From contig NZ_CP050063.1 of NCBI RefSeq assembly GCF_011604685.1, forward strand, positions 3,432,501 to 3,496,500: a DNA stretch of 64,000 bases, written 5' to 3'. How positions within the stretch are numbered: the stretch's first letter is position 1; every line of letters begins with the position of its first letter. A program made the translations under genes and the position numbers. This DNA is from Spirosoma aureum (lineage in GTDB: Bacteria > Bacteroidota > Bacteroidia > Cytophagales > Spirosomataceae). Shown here in pieces: positions 43,424 to 52,061 of the stretch. The notes under the pieces are model-generated. The model had not been told where the DNA came from and searched no databases. It saw nothing but the letters and a program-made list of their open reading frames with translations.

Positions 43424-46294
43424 TTACTCTTCCAGTACTTTGGCAATCAACGCCTGAATTTCATGGCTTTCGTGTGAATGATCCAGTTTGCCGACCCGGT
43501 TATTCAATTCTTTCAGGACTTTTTTAGAATCCTCCGTACCGATTGCCGCAACGCGCTGAATGGTGTAGGGAAGATGCTTCGGCATTTTGGATTTTTGCGC
43601 CAGTTCCAGCGCTCGCTTCATATCGATAGCGGCCAGTGGTTCGGCGGCATACCATAGCATCAAAGGCAGGTTATGATCATCCTTGTCTTCCGCTTTTTGA
43701 ACGAGCGCGTCCAGTACATCCCAGCGTTGTGCTGGTTCCAGCCTCAGCATGGCCGATGCCAGATAAAGCCGAACCAGTGCCGAATTATCGTTCTGAGCCA
43801 TGGTAACAAACTGTTTTAACGTTTCGGGAGAAACGCTTTTGTCTTCGGCCAGTAGCTGAATGGCCCAGCTTCTGACATATTCATTTTCATTCGCCAGTAA
43901 ATCGGTCAACTCCTTGTCGGTGAGTCCCTTTGTGACATGCAGCGCCCAGAGTGCTCGTAGTTTTCGGGTAGCATCTGGATTTTTAGTAAGGATTTCTTTC
44001 AGGGCTTTATGTACCTTTTTATTGGGTCCGCGTTCCTGTAAAATCGTTCGGGCTTGTCGTACATACCATTCGTTGGGGTTCAACTGATAATTGACCAGGT
44101 CCATATCCGATGCCTTAGCTAAATCGACCTGTACCCATTTATCATTCTCATGGGTAATCTTGAAGATTCGGCCCATGGTTTTGTCATGTACATCAGGATT
44201 GGGGCTGTGGCATTGGTTCTTATCGTACCAGTCGATGGCATAAACCGAACCGCTTGGGTCGTACTTGAAATTCAGCCACTGCGACCAGGAGTCATTCATC
44301 GCCATGAAATCCGGTTTGTGGGTGACCATATAACCCGATCCGGACCGGGTCGGATGATCCTGATTGAACCGGGAGCCGTTGATGTTATTCATGAAAATAT
44401 CATTTCGGTATTCCTGGGGCCAGCTATTGCCGAGATAGATCATAGCCCCGGAATGAGCATGGCCACCGCCTGCAGAGGCCGACCGGAAATTACCCGCATG
44501 CGGGCCGCGTTCGCCCACCCAGTGTACGTGGTCGGCATGGGTTTTGATATCGTCGTAGGTGTACGGATTGAAATGTTTCCCTGCCTGCCGGAAATAACGC
44601 CCTCCCTGAATCATGTGGTACATGTGCGGGATCACGCAGGCCGTGACGAACGCATGACCATAGTCGTTGAAATCCAGCCCCCAGGGATTACTGGTACCTT
44701 CCGCAAATAGTTCGAACTGGTGGTTCGTTGGATGGTACCGCCAGACCCCGGCGTTCAGCTTCAACCGTTCGGAGTCTGGAGCCCCCGGCTTACCTACGTT
44801 TGAATGGGTAAATACGCCGTGTGTGCCATAAAGCCAGCCATCTGGCCCCCACCGCAGGCTATTCAGAACTTCATGGGTATCCTGAGTGCCCCAGCCATCG
44901 AGAAGTTTTTGAGGAGGTCCAGTCGGCTTATCATTTTTGAAATCGGCCGGAATAAACAACAGATAGGGTGCCGCACCGAGCCATACACCACCCATGCCAA
45001 CCTCAATACCGCTCACGAGGTTTAACCCCTCCGCAAAGACTTTCCGGCTGTCGAGCGTACCGTCGCCATTTGTATCCTCAAAAATCAGAATACGGTCCCG
45101 CCCCTGACCTTCCGGGGCCGGCACTGGATAAGTATGGGATTCAACGACCCAAAGCCTGCCCCGTGCATCGAGCGTGAAACAAATCGGTTTGACAATATCG
45201 GGTTCGGCGGCTGCCAGTGTGATTTTAAACCCTTTGGGCGGTGTCATCGCCTGAGCCGCCTTGATTCCAGAAAGACCTGCATTCAGGACGGGGTCCAGCG
45301 GTGGCAAGATGATGATGTCCTTTTGTTTCAGCTCGTTCGGAAAATTTGGGCGAGTGGCGTAAAACTGAAAATCATCGAAATTGATGTGTGCCCATTTATC
45401 ATTCGGAATGTACGGAATCTGCGAAATCCCCGTCTCATTATCGACGATGCGGATAAAGATATCCTGATTTAAATATGGTTGCAGATCAGCAATGACCGGT
45501 TGAAGGGTCGCTCGACCTTGCCCGGTGCTATGAAAAATGACTTTATCTGTCCCGGCCAGCACGAGTTCTACCCGCGTATCCTGCAAGGCACCGCCCGAAA
45601 CTTTAAAAGCGGCAAACGGCTGGGTTACGGTGAAGGGAACAGACGTTAAGGTTCCAGTCTGTTTGTAGTTGGTGGTTCCTCCGCTGCTCAGGAAATATTT
45701 TCCGTCAAAGCCGATGTGCATGTCTTTTTCATGAACGGGGGATGGGTCATCCTGAGCGAAAAGCGGACTGGTAAAGGCATCTCCGGTGGCCGTCCAATCC
45801 TTTAATGTTCCCGTTTCGAAATTCAGGTTCAGGGGTTGCCCATTTTTCATTGGTGTCTGACCGGCAACCGTAGCCGCCGTGATCGACCCTTCGACCACCT
45901 CAAAATTTCCAACCATGCCTGCTGCCCGGTGTCCGGGAACAGTACAGTAATACGTATCGCTTTTATCGGCCTTGAACGAGATGCTGGTTCGCGTTCCTTT
46001 TTCCTGAAGGGTCTTACTTTTAAGTCCGAGTTTTTCCAGCGCAATATCATGCGTCATCAGTTCGCCGTTGATGATCGTAATGCGGACCAGATCGCCTTTA
46101 TTGGCTTTTAAGATAGGGTTACGGGAGCCATCTTTGGCAAAAAAGCCCAGCATGGTCGCTTCAAGAGTATAATCACGATCAACTTTCGCCGTGTCCTGAA
46201 CGACTTTGGTTTGGGAAGATTGGGCTACACTATCCATTACAGGTAGTATAAGGGTACTAATTAGGAAGGGCATGAGCAACCAGAACTTGTTCAT
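43424..46294 (-). CDS. Cupredoxin - sugar-binding-like - NHL/PQQ-type propeller - HEAT fusion
   Basis: Exported 956-residue multidomain protein. The signal peptide ends at DSVAQ. Residues 40-135 are a blue-copper domain with a complete type 1 site: His82 (MTHDIAL), Cys117 and His122 (YYCTVPGH) and Met127. Next is a beta-sandwich (about 150-330, LNFETGTLKDW), then the membrane-bound-dehydrogenase propeller seen in PVC and Bacteroidota proteins (LDARGRLWVVESHTYP, FEDTNGDGTLDS), and finally HEAT-like repeats (WAIQLLAED). Related proteins usually end in a cytochrome c; here no CxxCH is found, so copper may replace heme as the electron carrier. It lies downstream of DUF1080 in the operon. Confidence 0.88.
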   Translation of the reverse strand: MNKFWLLMPFLISTLILPVMDSVAQSSQTKVVQDTAKVDRDYTLEATMLGFFAKDGSRNPILKANKGDLVRITIINGELMTHDIALEKLGLKSKTLQEKGTRTSISFKADKSDTYYCTVPGHRAAGMVGNFEVVEGSITAATVAGQTPMKNGQPLNLNFETGTLKDWTATGDAFTSPLFAQDDPSPVHEKDMHIGFDGKYFLSSGGTTNYKQTGTLTSVPFTVTQPFAAFKVSGGALQDTRVELVLAGTDKVIFHSTGQGRATLQPVIADLQPYLNQDIFIRIVDNETGISQIPYIPNDKWAHINFDDFQFYATRPNFPNELKQKDIIILPPLDPVLNAGLSGIKAAQAMTPPKGFKITLAAAEPDIVKPICFTLDARGRLWVVESHTYPVPAPEGQGRDRILIFEDTNGDGTLDSRKVFAEGLNLVSGIEVGMGGVWLGAAPYLLFIPADFKNDKPTGPPQKLLDGWGTQDTHEVLNSLRWGPDGWLYGTHGVFTHSNVGKPGAPDSERLKLNAGVWRYHPTNHQFELFAEGTSNPWGLDFNDYGHAFVTACVIPHMYHMIQGGRYFRQAGKHFNPYTYDDIKTHADHVHWVGERGPHAGNFRSASAGGGHAHSGAMIYLGNSWPQEYRNDIFMNNINGSRFNQDHPTRSGSGYMVTHKPDFMAMNDSWSQWLNFKYDPSGSVYAIDWYDKNQCHSPNPDVHDKTMGRIFKITHENDKWVQVDLAKASDMDLVNYQLNPNEWYVRQARTILQERGPNKKVHKALKEILTKNPDATRKLRALWALHVTKGLTDKELTDLLANENEYVRSWAIQLLAEDKSVSPETLKQFVTMAQNDNSALVRLYLASAMLRLEPAQRWDVLDALVQKAEDKDDHNLPLMLWYAAEPLAAIDMKRALELAQKSKMPKHLPYTIQRVAAIGTEDSKKVLKELNNRVGKLDHSHESHEIQALIAKVLEE

Positions 46295-46369
46295 AGGAAT
46301 AGGTCGTATAACTTGCATGTAAGGATAAGGGGTTTTCTGAGCAGAATTTGGGCATTGCAGGGCTGAAGG

Positions 46370-47089
46370 TTAAAGCTCGGATATGGTCAGGTCTCTGAAT
46401 TCAACCTGGGCAACACCCCCGCTGTGAATCTGAACGGCGATAACACCCTTGGATGGAATTTTGCTATCCTGCTCCGTATAATCACAGGTTTTTATGCCAT
46501 TGATATACAGTTCGTGCCGATTGCCTTTACAGCGGATGATGTAACTATTCCAGCCATCTTCTTTAAGGATACGCTTAAGGGTTTTCAAATCGCCACCAAC
46601 CAGTTTACCCCGCCGGTGTTCATCATAAATATCGCCCCAATACCCATTGCCGATGTCAGCCTGATAACCCACTATTTTACCACCTTCAAGGACCGATCGG
46701 TATTGAATTCCGCTGTTGATCATCCCCGTTGACGGGTTGCCTGACAGCCGAAACAGGCAGCGAAATTCAAAATCACCATACTCTTTCAGGGTATACAGGT
46801 ATGTATTCTCTGGTATCTTTTTTACACCGTCCCCACTTCTGATCACACTATCTTTTACAAACCACAGGTTGGAGTGAGCGGGATCAACGGTCTTCCAGCC
46901 AGCCAGGGTTTTTCCGTCAAATAAGGATTCCGTTTTGGGAAGTGATTGGGCAGAAGACTGTACTCCATTGACAACCTGAAAAAGTAAAATGAGGAGCAGG
47001 GTCAGAAACCGGTTCGATGTGACAGGAAGCAGATACTTCCAGCGGGCGTCGATCCGGTTCCTGTTTTGGGGTGATTGTCCAGTTTGCAT
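46370..47089 (-). CDS. DUF1080 secreted protein (3-keto-disaccharide hydrolase family)
   Basis: Exported lectin-fold protein of 239 residues, hallmark LFDGKTLAGWKTVD at the start of the domain and INSGIQYRS, WNSYIIRCKGNRHELYING later. DUF1080 has a concanavalin-like jelly-roll fold, and some members cleave 3-keto-glycosides. The N-terminal stretch before the membrane segment (FLTLLLILLFQVVNG) is polar and may belong to the leader; the true start may be further in. First gene of the minus operon. Confidence 0.87.
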   Translation of the reverse strand: MQTGQSPQNRNRIDARWKYLLPVTSNRFLTLLLILLFQVVNGVQSSAQSLPKTESLFDGKTLAGWKTVDPAHSNLWFVKDSVIRSGDGVKKIPENTYLYTLKEYGDFEFRCLFRLSGNPSTGMINSGIQYRSVLEGGKIVGYQADIGNGYWGDIYDEHRRGKLVGGDLKTLKRILKEDGWNSYIIRCKGNRHELYINGIKTCDYTEQDSKIPSKGVIAVQIHSGGVAQVEFRDLTISEL

Positions 47090-47632
47090 ATGGTATAGGC
47101 TTCAACGAAAGTTTGATAACCTGTCAGGGAATTATCCTTACTAAAATACTAAAAGTAATAATTATATTGGTAAGCAGACTAGATCAGGCCATTCGCAGTG
47201 AGCTGAGCCACGGTTAGCCATAACGATCTAAAATAACCGTGGCACGGCTCGATGCGAATGGCCTGTAGATGTAGTCACATGTTAACAAGCATTTCCAACA
47301 AGTATATACCCCAAATCCAGTTCCTTTTATAAGCCATATGCTACCTTCCTTATTGAGTTATTGAAGGGCTTACTGACGAACTGAATGGAAATTTTCGCTA
47401 TTGAGCGTTTACACTTCCTGAAAACAGTAGTCAGTTACTGAAGTATACAATCTGCGTTATTTACTGATCAACGATCCGGCTTTCAGCGTGGAGAAGTGGC
47501 TGCCGTGTCACGGCTCGAAAAGCCTATGTAAATCCCTCTGTTTTTTTAACAACGTGAACGGAGTAGGTGCATGCCCTTGATATGCTTTATCAATCATAGC
47601 AAAGTTGTCAGCCCGAACCTATTCCAACGACC
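47090..47632. other. Divergent intergenic region with large imperfect palindrome
   Basis: 543 bases between the DUF1080 operon and a plus-strand propeller gene. It holds the 47185-47265 palindrome. No exact TAnnTTTG element found; a near match (TACTTTTA) lies on the minus strand at about 47150. Confidence 0.5.
47185..47265. repeat. Imperfect 32-bp inverted repeat in a divergent promoter region
   Basis: Arms 47185-47216 and 47234-47265 match at 28 of 32 positions around a 17-base loop. It lies upstream of both flanking genes, so it is not a terminator of either. It could be an operator, a 5' RNA structure or a remnant of a small mobile element. Confidence 0.6.
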
Positions 47633-48616
47633 ATGAAAGCCTGCTTTACGTGTTTGGTTCTCTGCTTAATGAGCCTTGCAGTCGGCGCACAGGTGGCCCA
47701 ACTGCCTGGCAAAGGACTAAGTCAGCATCCGTTTTTATACGCCGGAGAATGGGATTATCGCAATCCGATGCAAATGCTCTGGGTTGTGCGGGATGGTAAA
47801 GTTGCGTGGTCGTATGGTATCCCGATCAAGGCACCTAATGGCGAGCTACAGGAACTGGGCGATGCACATATGCTTTCGAATGGCAACATCCTCTTCTCCC
47901 GAAAAGTAGGAGCCAGCGAAATTACGCCCGATAAAAAAATAGTCTGGAACTACGAGGCACCGCCAAAATGTGAAATCCATACATCGCAGCCCATTGGTAA
48001 AGATCGGGTTATGTTGATGCAGAATGGCAATCCGGCAAAGCTATTGATCATCAATAAAGTGACGGATAAAACCGAAAAAGAACTGATCATTCCGACCGGC
48101 AGACCCGACAGTCCGCATGGACAGTTTCGCCACGTCCGTATGACTAGAGCAGGTACATTTCTGGTGGCGCATATGGAGGGAAGAGTCGTGGAATATGATT
48201 CGACGGGTAAGGTGCTCTGGTCGGTGGATGTGCCTTCACCCTGGGCCGCTGTTCGGCTTAAAAATGGGAACACAATGATCAGTGGTGATGCGAGCCGCTA
48301 TGCCCGGGAAGTGAATCCCAAAGGCGAAACGGTTTGGGAGTTTACTCAGAAAGACCTGCCCGGCATTCCCTTGTTCAATGTGCAGGAGGTAAATCGGCTG
48401 GCCAATGGCAACACTGTAATTTGCAGTTGGTGCGCCAATGGTATAAAAGACGCCAAAGACTGGCCGGGTTCTGTTCAGGTTTTTGAAGTAACGCCCGATA
48501 AAAAAATCGTTTGGGCGTTGAGTTCCTGGCAGGCTCCTGCCGATCTGGGGCCTGCATCAGCCATTCAACTGCTCGACGAGCCGGGCATTGTCGAAAACGG
48601 CGATTTACAGCGTTAG
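47633..48616 (+). CDS. Secreted PQQ-like beta-propeller protein
   Basis: Exported 327-residue protein (signal LCLMSLAVGAQ). Repeated blades carry the PQQ-propeller pattern: GKVAWSYGIP, DKKIVWNYEAP, TGKVLWSVDVP, KGETVWEFTQ and DKKIVWALSSW. No enzyme motif was recognised; arylsulfotransferase-like or PQQ-independent propellers are alternatives. It is convergent with the esterase gene. Confidence 0.85.
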   Translation: MKACFTCLVLCLMSLAVGAQVAQLPGKGLSQHPFLYAGEWDYRNPMQMLWVVRDGKVAWSYGIPIKAPNGELQELGDAHMLSNGNILFSRKVGASEITPDKKIVWNYEAPPKCEIHTSQPIGKDRVMLMQNGNPAKLLIINKVTDKTEKELIIPTGRPDSPHGQFRHVRMTRAGTFLVAHMEGRVVEYDSTGKVLWSVDVPSPWAAVRLKNGNTMISGDASRYAREVNPKGETVWEFTQKDLPGIPLFNVQEVNRLANGNTVICSWCANGIKDAKDWPGSVQVFEVTPDKKIVWALSSWQAPADLGPASAIQLLDEPGIVENGDLQR

Positions 48617-48649
48617 ATCCGTGTTAATGCTGGGGTAAATCGCCGTTTT
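48594..48649. terminator. 15-bp inverted repeat overlapping a stop codon
   Basis: Arms 48594-48608 and 48635-48649 pair perfectly; inner bases add further pairs around GATCCGTG. The left arm lies inside the last codons of the propeller gene and the right arm ends 2 bases before the esterase stop, so it is a shared two-way terminator. Confidence 0.75.
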
Positions 48650-48651
48650 GC

Positions 48652-49554
48652 TCACCTGGATGCCTTATTGGTTTGGTCAGATCTAGGGGTCAATAAGTTC
48701 GTGTCGGCCATCCAGTCGGCCATGCGTTGAGGCCAGGTTTTTATCGAATTCAGTTTTGACCGATCACCCATGTTGAACCCGTGCTTGCCCTGGGTATAAA
48801 TATGGACCTCTATCGGAACATTGGCGGCTCGGTATTTCTGGAGCAAACTGACAATCGGCCCGGAGCAGCACACATCGTCATTCGCGGCCAGCATAAAAGC
48901 GGGTGGTGCGTCGGCTGGCACTGTTTCGGGAACACCCAGCGGACCCGGATAAATCAGCATTTGAAAGTTTGGTTTGCCATCCAGCCGGTCAACGGGGTCG
49001 GGCGCGTCGGGCTGGCCTTTGCCGGGTGCATAAGCGACCATCTCGACAACTTCGCCACCCGCCGAAAAACCCAGCATTCCAAGCCGATCTGGGTCGATAC
49101 CATATTCTTTTGCTTTACTGCGAACGAGCCGCATCGCCCGGTAAGCATCTTCCCTAGGATGTTTATCCAGTGAGTAGGGTGAATTTTCTTCGCGGGCAAG
49201 CCGATATTTCAACACAAAAGCAGCTACGCCAATACTGTTCAGAAAGAGCGCTGGCTGATTGCCTTCTGCATTGAAAACAAGCTCCCGATGCCCACCTCCT
49301 GGACAAATCACAACGGCAGCGCCGGTGGCTTTTTCCTTTGGCGGCAGATAGACGGTAATCGATGGATTATGAATGTTTTTTACCCAGTAATCTTTCGCCT
49401 TTTCGGGTTCATTTCGCCGGTTTTCGAAACCGGGCGCCCCATTGGCCCAAAGCGGAACCTCCGTGGGGGTGGCCTGTGCCTGCAGCAGGTGAGGCACTAA
49501 TCCGATCAGCAGATACAGGGCAAGGTGTTCGTAAATAGGTGGGGTCCTGGTCAT
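48652..49554 (-). CDS. Exported alpha/beta hydrolase (acetyl-esterase type)
   Basis: Secreted esterase of about 300 residues. It has the oxyanion region VVICPGGGH, the nucleophile elbow GFSAGG and the terminal His in GKHGFNMGD, with the Asp in LAANDDVCC. It resembles the acetyl-xylan or carbohydrate esterases often found in Bacteroidota glycan loci. ATG 49554 (MTRTPPIYEHLALYLL) is chosen, just past the stop of the previous gene; frames starting earlier overlap it. Last of a three-gene minus operon. Confidence 0.87.
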   Translation of the reverse strand: MTRTPPIYEHLALYLLIGLVPHLLQAQATPTEVPLWANGAPGFENRRNEPEKAKDYWVKNIHNPSITVYLPPKEKATGAAVVICPGGGHRELVFNAEGNQPALFLNSIGVAAFVLKYRLAREENSPYSLDKHPREDAYRAMRLVRSKAKEYGIDPDRLGMLGFSAGGEVVEMVAYAPGKGQPDAPDPVDRLDGKPNFQMLIYPGPLGVPETVPADAPPAFMLAANDDVCCSGPIVSLLQKYRAANVPIEVHIYTQGKHGFNMGDRSKLNSIKTWPQRMADWMADTNLLTPRSDQTNKASR

Positions 49555-49576
49555 AAAAAGGGTTTCGTTTAGACGG

Positions 49577-50218
49577 TTACTGCTTAATTTGAACGTTCCT
49601 GACAATCGCTTCCTCTACTTTGGCTGGATTGTGCGAACAGATGTACAGCCCGACCATCACTTGTTTAGACAGGTTGCTCATGGTATGCGAACCGACAGTC
49701 TGTAACGACTCGCCTTTTTTTGCTACCCGCATGGTATATTCATCGTTCTTACGTTCCAGTTGAATGGTCTGAATCGACTTTTGTGGGCTAAAAATTTCGT
49801 CTTCCGGATCACGCATGGCCATCCCTTTTTTTTCCCGCCATTGCAGCACCGTCAGGCCATCCCCGTGATCGACCGCACTGATGTGAGAAGCATTGTCGTC
49901 TAATGATTCGCGGACCATCCAGCCCACTTTACGATGTGGATCGGTACCGGCTCCAACGAATTCAAAGTCTGCAGTGGCCGTAAAGTCGCCCGTCAGGTTC
50001 TTAAACAGATACTGAAATTCATCCCGCTCAAACCAGATGTTATACCCAGAACCTTTCAGCGTATATTCTTTGGTCTGTGTGTTGTATTGCGCCGAACCAG
50101 AGAGTTTAGGATTGCCGACATCGACACTTTGTTGAAAAACGCCAATCTTTTTGGCAGGCGCAAAGCTGACCGACAGTGCAATAGTTATAATGAGGATTAA
50201 TAAATAAGTTGTTTTCAT
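49577..50218 (-). CDS. Secreted lectin-fold protein (DUF1349-like)
   Basis: Exported 213-residue protein. Features such as GSGYNIWFERDEFQYLFKNL, GDFTATADFEF, KVGWMVRESLDD and VGLYICSHNPAKVEEAIVR match regulation-of-activity lectin-like domains often fused to TolB propellers. It likely binds sugars. Middle gene between the epimerase and the esterase. Confidence 0.75.
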   Translation of the reverse strand: MKTTYLLILIITIALSVSFAPAKKIGVFQQSVDVGNPKLSGSAQYNTQTKEYTLKGSGYNIWFERDEFQYLFKNLTGDFTATADFEFVGAGTDPHRKVGWMVRESLDDNASHISAVDHGDGLTVLQWREKKGMAMRDPEDEIFSPQKSIQTIQLERKNDEYTMRVAKKGESLQTVGSHTMSNLSKQVMVGLYICSHNPAKVEEAIVRNVQIKQ

Positions 50219-50236
50219 GACAAATGGGTAGTTGGC

Positions 50237-51598
50237 TCAATGGTCTGACGGTTTGGTTCGCGACTGATCGACACAACTCGTCAGGGCGCGATACGTATGG
50301 TAGGTTGCTTTCCAGATATGGCCTTTTAGACCCGTTTTGCGCTGAGGATCTTTGTCCAGCCCTTCTTCGTACCAGTCGCCGTGTTCGTGGTCGATCAGGT
50401 ACGTCTGACAGTATTGCCAAAGCAGCTTGTAGTTGTTGAAATATTGGGCAGGGTCGTTCGGGAATTTATTGGCCATGAGCAGGAGCGTATTGAGCCCTTC
50501 GGCCTGTGACCACCAGTTTTTGCTCTCTTTGATAATTGACATACCGGGCTTGTCTTTGAAGTAGTAGCCCTGGTCGTAGAAACCGCCTACGGTTTTGTCA
50601 AATCCCGTCGCCAGCGCATGGTCAACCATTCGTTTGCCCACCTCCAGCGTTTTGGTGTCATTTTTCAGACCCAATACATGCGACGCTTCGAGCATCAGGT
50701 AAGCGGTTTCAACATCATGGCCAAACGAAACGTGGTCGAGATTGCGATGCTTCAGAACAACCGCTTCCGATGAATCCCGGTAGGATACGGGTGTCCAGTC
50801 GGGCTGGAAAAACAGGACCAGATTGCCCTTGGGTGACGTAATTTTGTCCCGGATTAGCAGCAGCATTTCGTTAAGCCGTTCCCGAACCAGCGGATCAGGC
50901 CAAACGCCGTACAGCTCAGTTAAGGCTTCCAGCAGATGGATAGAGCTATTCTGATCTTTATAGCCGAGATCGGAGGTAGAGGGTACGGAGGCATCGCGCT
51001 TGATGGGTGTACCATCCCGGCGCAGGTGCTGAAAATAACCTTTGTGAACGGGATCGTGGCTATGCTTTTCCAGCCAGCCGAACGATTTTTTTGCCAGATT
51101 CAACGCGGCCGTATCGTGCGACATGTGGTAATAGGCGCTCAGGGCGTAGAGCCCAAAGGCGTTTCCATAAGCTTCTTTGTTGCCAACCCCTTTGACCGTG
51201 CCTTTTCGGTCGACCAGCGTATAAAAACCACCGAATTCTTTATCCCACATGACATCCCGAAGGAATCGGAAGCCATGCTGAGAATTGCTCTTATAATAGG
51301 CTGTAGCCGGATACCGCTCGGCAGCTTTGGCAGTCGTCCACGTATGGCGGGCCTGGGTAACAATCATCTTGTCCTGTGGTCCGGTGGGTTTGAAATCATA
51401 CGTGAAGGTGCTTAGGTAGCCGCCAAACTCCTTGTCAACCGCCTGAGGATACCAATCGTTGAGCATTTCAGTACGAACGGATTTTTCCATTTCGGTGGCA
51501 ATACGGCTCCGCTCCTCAGTCTTTTTTTGTGACACAACCTGATGCGTTAGCCCAAGGAGTAGGGCGATCAGGTTAAACGTAAAACCTGTGCTTTTCAT
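50237..51598 (-). CDS. AGE family 2-epimerase, exported
   Basis: N-acylglucosamine/cellobiose 2-epimerase family, an (alpha/alpha)6 barrel of 453 residues. The cellobiose-epimerase-type GHDVETAYLMLEA motif, ARHTWTTAKAAERYP and KNWWSQAEGLNTLLLM (catalytic His/Glu region) are present. Unusually for an enzyme often cytoplasmic, the N-terminus is a signal peptide (FNLIALLLGLTHQVVSQ). It could interconvert cellobiose with glucosyl-mannose or convert mannobiose outside the cytoplasm. It opens the minus operon. Confidence 0.88.
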   Translation of the reverse strand: MKSTGFTFNLIALLLGLTHQVVSQKKTEERSRIATEMEKSVRTEMLNDWYPQAVDKEFGGYLSTFTYDFKPTGPQDKMIVTQARHTWTTAKAAERYPATAYYKSNSQHGFRFLRDVMWDKEFGGFYTLVDRKGTVKGVGNKEAYGNAFGLYALSAYYHMSHDTAALNLAKKSFGWLEKHSHDPVHKGYFQHLRRDGTPIKRDASVPSTSDLGYKDQNSSIHLLEALTELYGVWPDPLVRERLNEMLLLIRDKITSPKGNLVLFFQPDWTPVSYRDSSEAVVLKHRNLDHVSFGHDVETAYLMLEASHVLGLKNDTKTLEVGKRMVDHALATGFDKTVGGFYDQGYYFKDKPGMSIIKESKNWWSQAEGLNTLLLMANKFPNDPAQYFNNYKLLWQYCQTYLIDHEHGDWYEEGLDKDPQRKTGLKGHIWKATYHTYRALTSCVDQSRTKPSDH

Positions 51599-52061
51599 AA
51601 AGTAGGGTTTCGGAATAGGTTCAGAACTTTACCAGTTCAAGTCATGCTTCCTATCTGAAGCGTAGTTTAAAATGATTCGACAATTTCCCGGTACAACAAG
51701 GCATTTTGGCCGGATTCATACCCGTTCTGCGTACTTGATTGGTGAATCCAGTCAAGTTTTTTTGAAATCTGGCCATCACCGCACAGTAGACAGGAGCGTC
51801 TATAAACTACCTGGAAGATAGTAGGCAAAATCTACGATGCTTTCTACGATAACGGCCTCGTTTAGTAAGCGAATGAGCCGATCCAGGCGGATGATAATAT
51901 CCTATACATTGCCGAAAAAATGATATAGATATTGGCACTTTTTTTAGCCTTATTTTGAGATTGATATACAATCTAGCCATTAACCGTGGTTTCGTATTCT
52001 CCAGATCAGATAAATCGTTGTTTATTAGGAGTATACGGGCACTTGACAGAAATTCCGTCAC
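51599..52061. other. Divergent intergenic region, epimerase to PL1 gene
   Basis: 463 bases. It holds a plus-strand terminator-like hairpin at 51734-51763 with no gene before it on that strand. No exact TAnnTTTG element was found. An 88-codon minus frame at 51807-52073 is not supported. Confidence 0.5.
51734..51763 (+). terminator. Orphan intrinsic-terminator-like hairpin
   Basis: A 9-bp stem with one mismatch (51734-51742 with 51748-51756), a 5-base loop and then seven T. There is no plus-strand gene upstream, so it may end a small RNA from the epimerase promoter region or act as a leader attenuator of the PL1 gene. Confidence 0.5.

Noticed and set aside
44150..44710. 186-codon plus-strand frame opposite the cupredoxin fusion gene
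   Set aside because: Antisense shadow; no domain recognised.
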